Below, one piece after another: positions 27,996 to 29,541 of a stretch of DNA of 29,541 nt. Source of the DNA: a virus; IMG/VR virus record IMGVR_UViG_3300050029_000517, positions 1 through 29,541 of that record; one strand, 5' to 3'. The first letter of the stretch is position 1; every line of letters begins with the position of its first letter. A program made the translations under genes and the position numbers. Under the pieces are notes generated by a model, which had not been told where the DNA came from, ran no database searches, and was given only the letters and a program-made list of their open reading frames with translations.

Positions 27996-28598
27996 ATGGC
28001 TTCCGACTTCTCCGACCAGCTCCGCGCCGCCTGGCTCGAGTCGCGCCAGTTCCTCGATCCGGAACAAAAGATCACGCTCACCGCCGCGAACGGCCAGAAA
28101 GCTCTCGGCATCGCCACCTCCTTCGTCTCGAGCAAGGAATTGAAAGCCGCCAGTTACGCCGATAAAATTCCTGCCGCCATCGAGCTTCTACGCGAAGACT
28201 TCGCGCGCCTGGCTCTCGCCGATCGGAGCGATCTCACCGTCGCCGCTCGCACGCTCACCATCACCCACATCGGCGACGACCCGATCGATCCGTGCGTGCA
28301 GCTCACCGTCGTTCATCTCAGTCTCCAGGCGGCGGCCGTCGCCGCGGTCAGCGATGCCGGCAGCGTCGCGCTCAGCATCGGTCAAGACACCGTGCCGATC
28401 ACATTCGCGCTCACCGCACGCTTTCCGGATGCGAACTACGTCTTCGATTATCTCTACGTCGGCAACAAGATCGACGCGAACCCGCTCGCCATCGAGGTCG
28501 TGCCAGGCCCGCGGACCGCGCTCGGTTTCACCGCGCTGCTTGGCGGCGCTCCCGACACCGCGAACTATATCCTTTATTGGAAAGCGAAAACGCCGTGA
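27996..28598 (+). CDS. Two-domain tail-region protein with C-terminal beta domain
   Basis: A 200-residue protein. Residues 1-110 are mostly helical (SDQLRAAWLESRQFLDPEQK, then a helix-rich stretch). Residues about 125-200 form a beta-rich domain (DTVPITFALTARFPDANYVF, DYLYVGNKIDANPLAIEVVP, ALGFTALLGGAPDTANYILY). The same domain is repeated as the whole of the next gene. Such jelly-roll or Ig-like domains occur in baseplate and fibre-associated proteins. No family recognised by name. The start follows the AATCTGA repeat; a shorter start is not supported. Confidence 0.7.
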   Translation: MASDFSDQLRAAWLESRQFLDPEQKITLTAANGQKALGIATSFVSSKELKAASYADKIPAAIELLREDFARLALADRSDLTVAARTLTITHIGDDPIDPCVQLTVVHLSLQAAAVAAVSDAGSVALSIGQDTVPITFALTARFPDANYVFDYLYVGNKIDANPLAIEVVPGPRTALGFTALLGGAPDTANYILYWKAKTP

Positions 28599-28837
28599 GA
28601 AACCACGGCTACATCGGCCTTGCCATCGGCCAGGTGGAAGTGACGGTCCCGCTCGCCTTCTTCGAGCCGAGCGAAGATTTCACGTTCGATTATCTCTACG
28701 TCGAGAACCAGGTGGATCCGAATCCGCTCGCGATCGCCGTAGTGCCGGCGGCGCGGACAACCAAGAGCTTCGTCGTGAAGCTCGGCGCCGCGCCCGATAG
28801 CGCGAACTACGTCCTCAAATGGGCAATAGCATCATGA
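28595..28837 (+). CDS. Stand-alone copy of the beta-rich tail domain
   Basis: An 80-residue protein from GTG 28595 (GTGA overlap with the preceding stop). It is a paralogue of the previous gene's C-terminal domain: VTVPLAFFEPSEDFTFDYLY against ITFALTARFPDANYVFDYLY, and PNPLAIAVVPAARTTKSFVV against ANPLAIEVVPGPRTALGFTA. Conserved blocks include FDYLYV, NPLAI-x-VVP and APD-(S/T)-ANY. It probably arose by tandem duplication. Its stop overlaps the fibre gene's ATG by four bases. Confidence 0.75.
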   Translation: MRNHGYIGLAIGQVEVTVPLAFFEPSEDFTFDYLYVENQVDPNPLAIAVVPAARTTKSFVVKLGAAPDSANYVLKWAIAS

Positions 28838-29541
28838 AAAAACTTCTACTTTCCCGGCTCCGCCGTGGACGGGCTACGCCGTGGCGAGCTACTTTCCTCC
28901 GGCACGCCGTAGCCTTGTGCGTAGGCGGCTACTTTCTACTTTGCGCCGCCGCGTCGGCGCAGACCACCGGCGCTAAAACACCGATCCGCAACGGCGTCCT
29001 CCAGACCGATCTCGACGCGGCCGGCTTCAACTTCATCCACGTCGGCACGCTCAACGGCAACGCGATTGTCACGCCAACCGATCTCGCCGGCAAGCAGCCG
29101 CTCGATCCGGACCTCACTGCGCTCGCCGCGCTCATCACTGATGCTTTCGGCCGCGCCTTACTTACGAAGACTGACGCCGCCTCGATCCGCACCTACATCG
29201 GCGCGGGCACTTCGAGCTTTGATGGCGCGTTCGGCTCGCTCTCCGGAAAGCCCACTACGATCGCCGGCTACGGCATCCTCGATTTCAATTCATTAGGCGA
29301 CGCCCGCTGGTCGCTCCTGGCGCACACTCATAGCTTCGCCAGTCTCACCGGGACGCCGACGACGGTGGGCGGCTATGGCATCACGGACTTTAACAGCCTG
29401 GGCGACGCCCGCTGGTCACTTCTCGCGCATACGCACACCTTTGCCAGCCTCACGAGTAAGCCGACCACGATCGCCGGCTACGGCATCACCGATTTCAACT
29501 CGTTAGGCGACGCCCGCTGGCAGCCGCTCGATAGCGATCTC
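28834..29541 (+). CDS. Tail fibre protein, N-terminal part, with signal-peptide-like start (partial)
   Basis: The frame is open for 236 codons to the window edge. N-terminus MKKLLLSRLRRGRATPWRAT, then a hydrophobic stretch (HAVALCVGGYFLLCAAASAQ) ending in A-x-A, which looks like a Sec signal with a basic n-region. Downstream is LQTDLDAAGFNFIHVGTLNG, then fibre repeats of about 38 residues: SFASLTGTPTTVGGYGITDF, NSLGDARWSLLAHTH, repeated three times with small changes. The H-T-H-x-F-A-S-L-T-x-x-P-T-T-x-x-G-Y-G-I phrase is common in phage receptor-binding fibres, where it forms trimeric beta-helix or intertwined segments. The start contains a 90-base insert flanked by 9-base direct repeats. Receptor-binding tip lies outside the window. 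Confidence 0.8.
   Translation, partial: MKKLLLSRLRRGRATPWRATFLRHAVALCVGGYFLLCAAASAQTTGAKTPIRNGVLQTDLDAAGFNFIHVGTLNGNAIVTPTDLAGKQPLDPDLTALAALITDAFGRALLTKTDAASIRTYIGAGTSSFDGAFGSLSGKPTTIAGYGILDFNSLGDARWSLLAHTHSFASLTGTPTTVGGYGITDFNSLGDARWSLLAHTHTFASLTSKPTTIAGYGITDFNSLGDARWQPLDSDL
28853..28942. repeat. 90-base in-frame insert flanked by TTCTACTTT direct repeats
   Basis: TTCTACTTT occurs at 28844-28852 and again at 28934-28942. Between them is an imperfect palindrome, GGCTACGCCGTG (28872-28883) and CACGCCGTAGCC (28903-28914), with one mismatch. Insert plus one repeat copy is exactly 90 bases, 30 codons, so the fibre frame is kept. The layout resembles a small transposed element with a 9-base target duplication. 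It supplies most of the hydrophobic signal-like region. Confidence 0.65.

Noticed and set aside
1463-29508. Integron attC sites, because GCCTAAC and GTTAGGC match core-site forms
   Set aside because: The sites are single, not paired as inverse core and core around a foldable 57-141-base element, and the genes are a collinear phage operon rather than cassettes.

Overview
The window is a temperate tailed-phage genome, or an integrated prophage, seen from its integrase stop codon at base 1 to inside a tail-fibre gene at the right edge. The DNA is GC-rich with strong use of GCG, CGC and GATCG words. The integrase C-terminus (LRGSCASY, LGNS), the small zinc-ribbon proteins and the dense heptamer and hairpin repeats between genes resemble soil Verrucomicrobia (Chthoniobacterales-like). 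That host assignment is a judgement from memory and was not searched. No tRNA, rRNA, CRISPR array or complete insertion sequence was seen.

Layout. Bases 1-2381 (minus strand) hold the lysogeny block: tyrosine integrase, a zinc-ribbon membrane protein and a Cro/CI-type repressor. A divergent promoter region lies at 2382-2485. Bases 2486-10399 (plus strand) form a long early operon. From 3733 onward nearly every gene overlaps the next by four bases (ATGA or GTGA). Many products are small Cys-rich or membrane proteins; the larger ones are a cysteine-peptidase-like protein, an HNH nuclease, a DGQHR-motif protein and a replication-initiator-like protein with a probable origin inside its gene. Bases 10454-12419 carry a soluble histidine kinase and two further genes, followed by a terminator.

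Bases 12516-16678 look like a DNA-transaction module: ParB-like protein, TET-associated-type glycosyltransferase, a SymE-like protein, an AAA+ ATPase, and a separate protein resembling the C-terminal part of RarA/MgsA. Bases 16763-26049 are packaging and head genes in lambda-like order: small terminase, large terminase (GpA type), portal, S49 protease, probable scaffold, major capsid protein and capsid-cement-like protein. A reverse-strand gene (19823-20407) interrupts this block. Bases 26053-29541 carry small connector or tail genes, a Tad1/Acb2-like candidate anti-defence protein, a duplicated beta-rich domain, and the start of a repeat-containing tail fibre.

The most interesting items are the Tad1-like gene, the intragenic origin, the ParB/glycosyltransferase/DGQHR set, signal-peptide-like N-termini on both the capsid protein and the fibre, the phage histidine kinase, and several repeat families (heptamer tandem arrays, a hairpin family ending in CTACAG, and an over-represented CGTTAGGC octamer) that sit at gene junctions and even inside genes.
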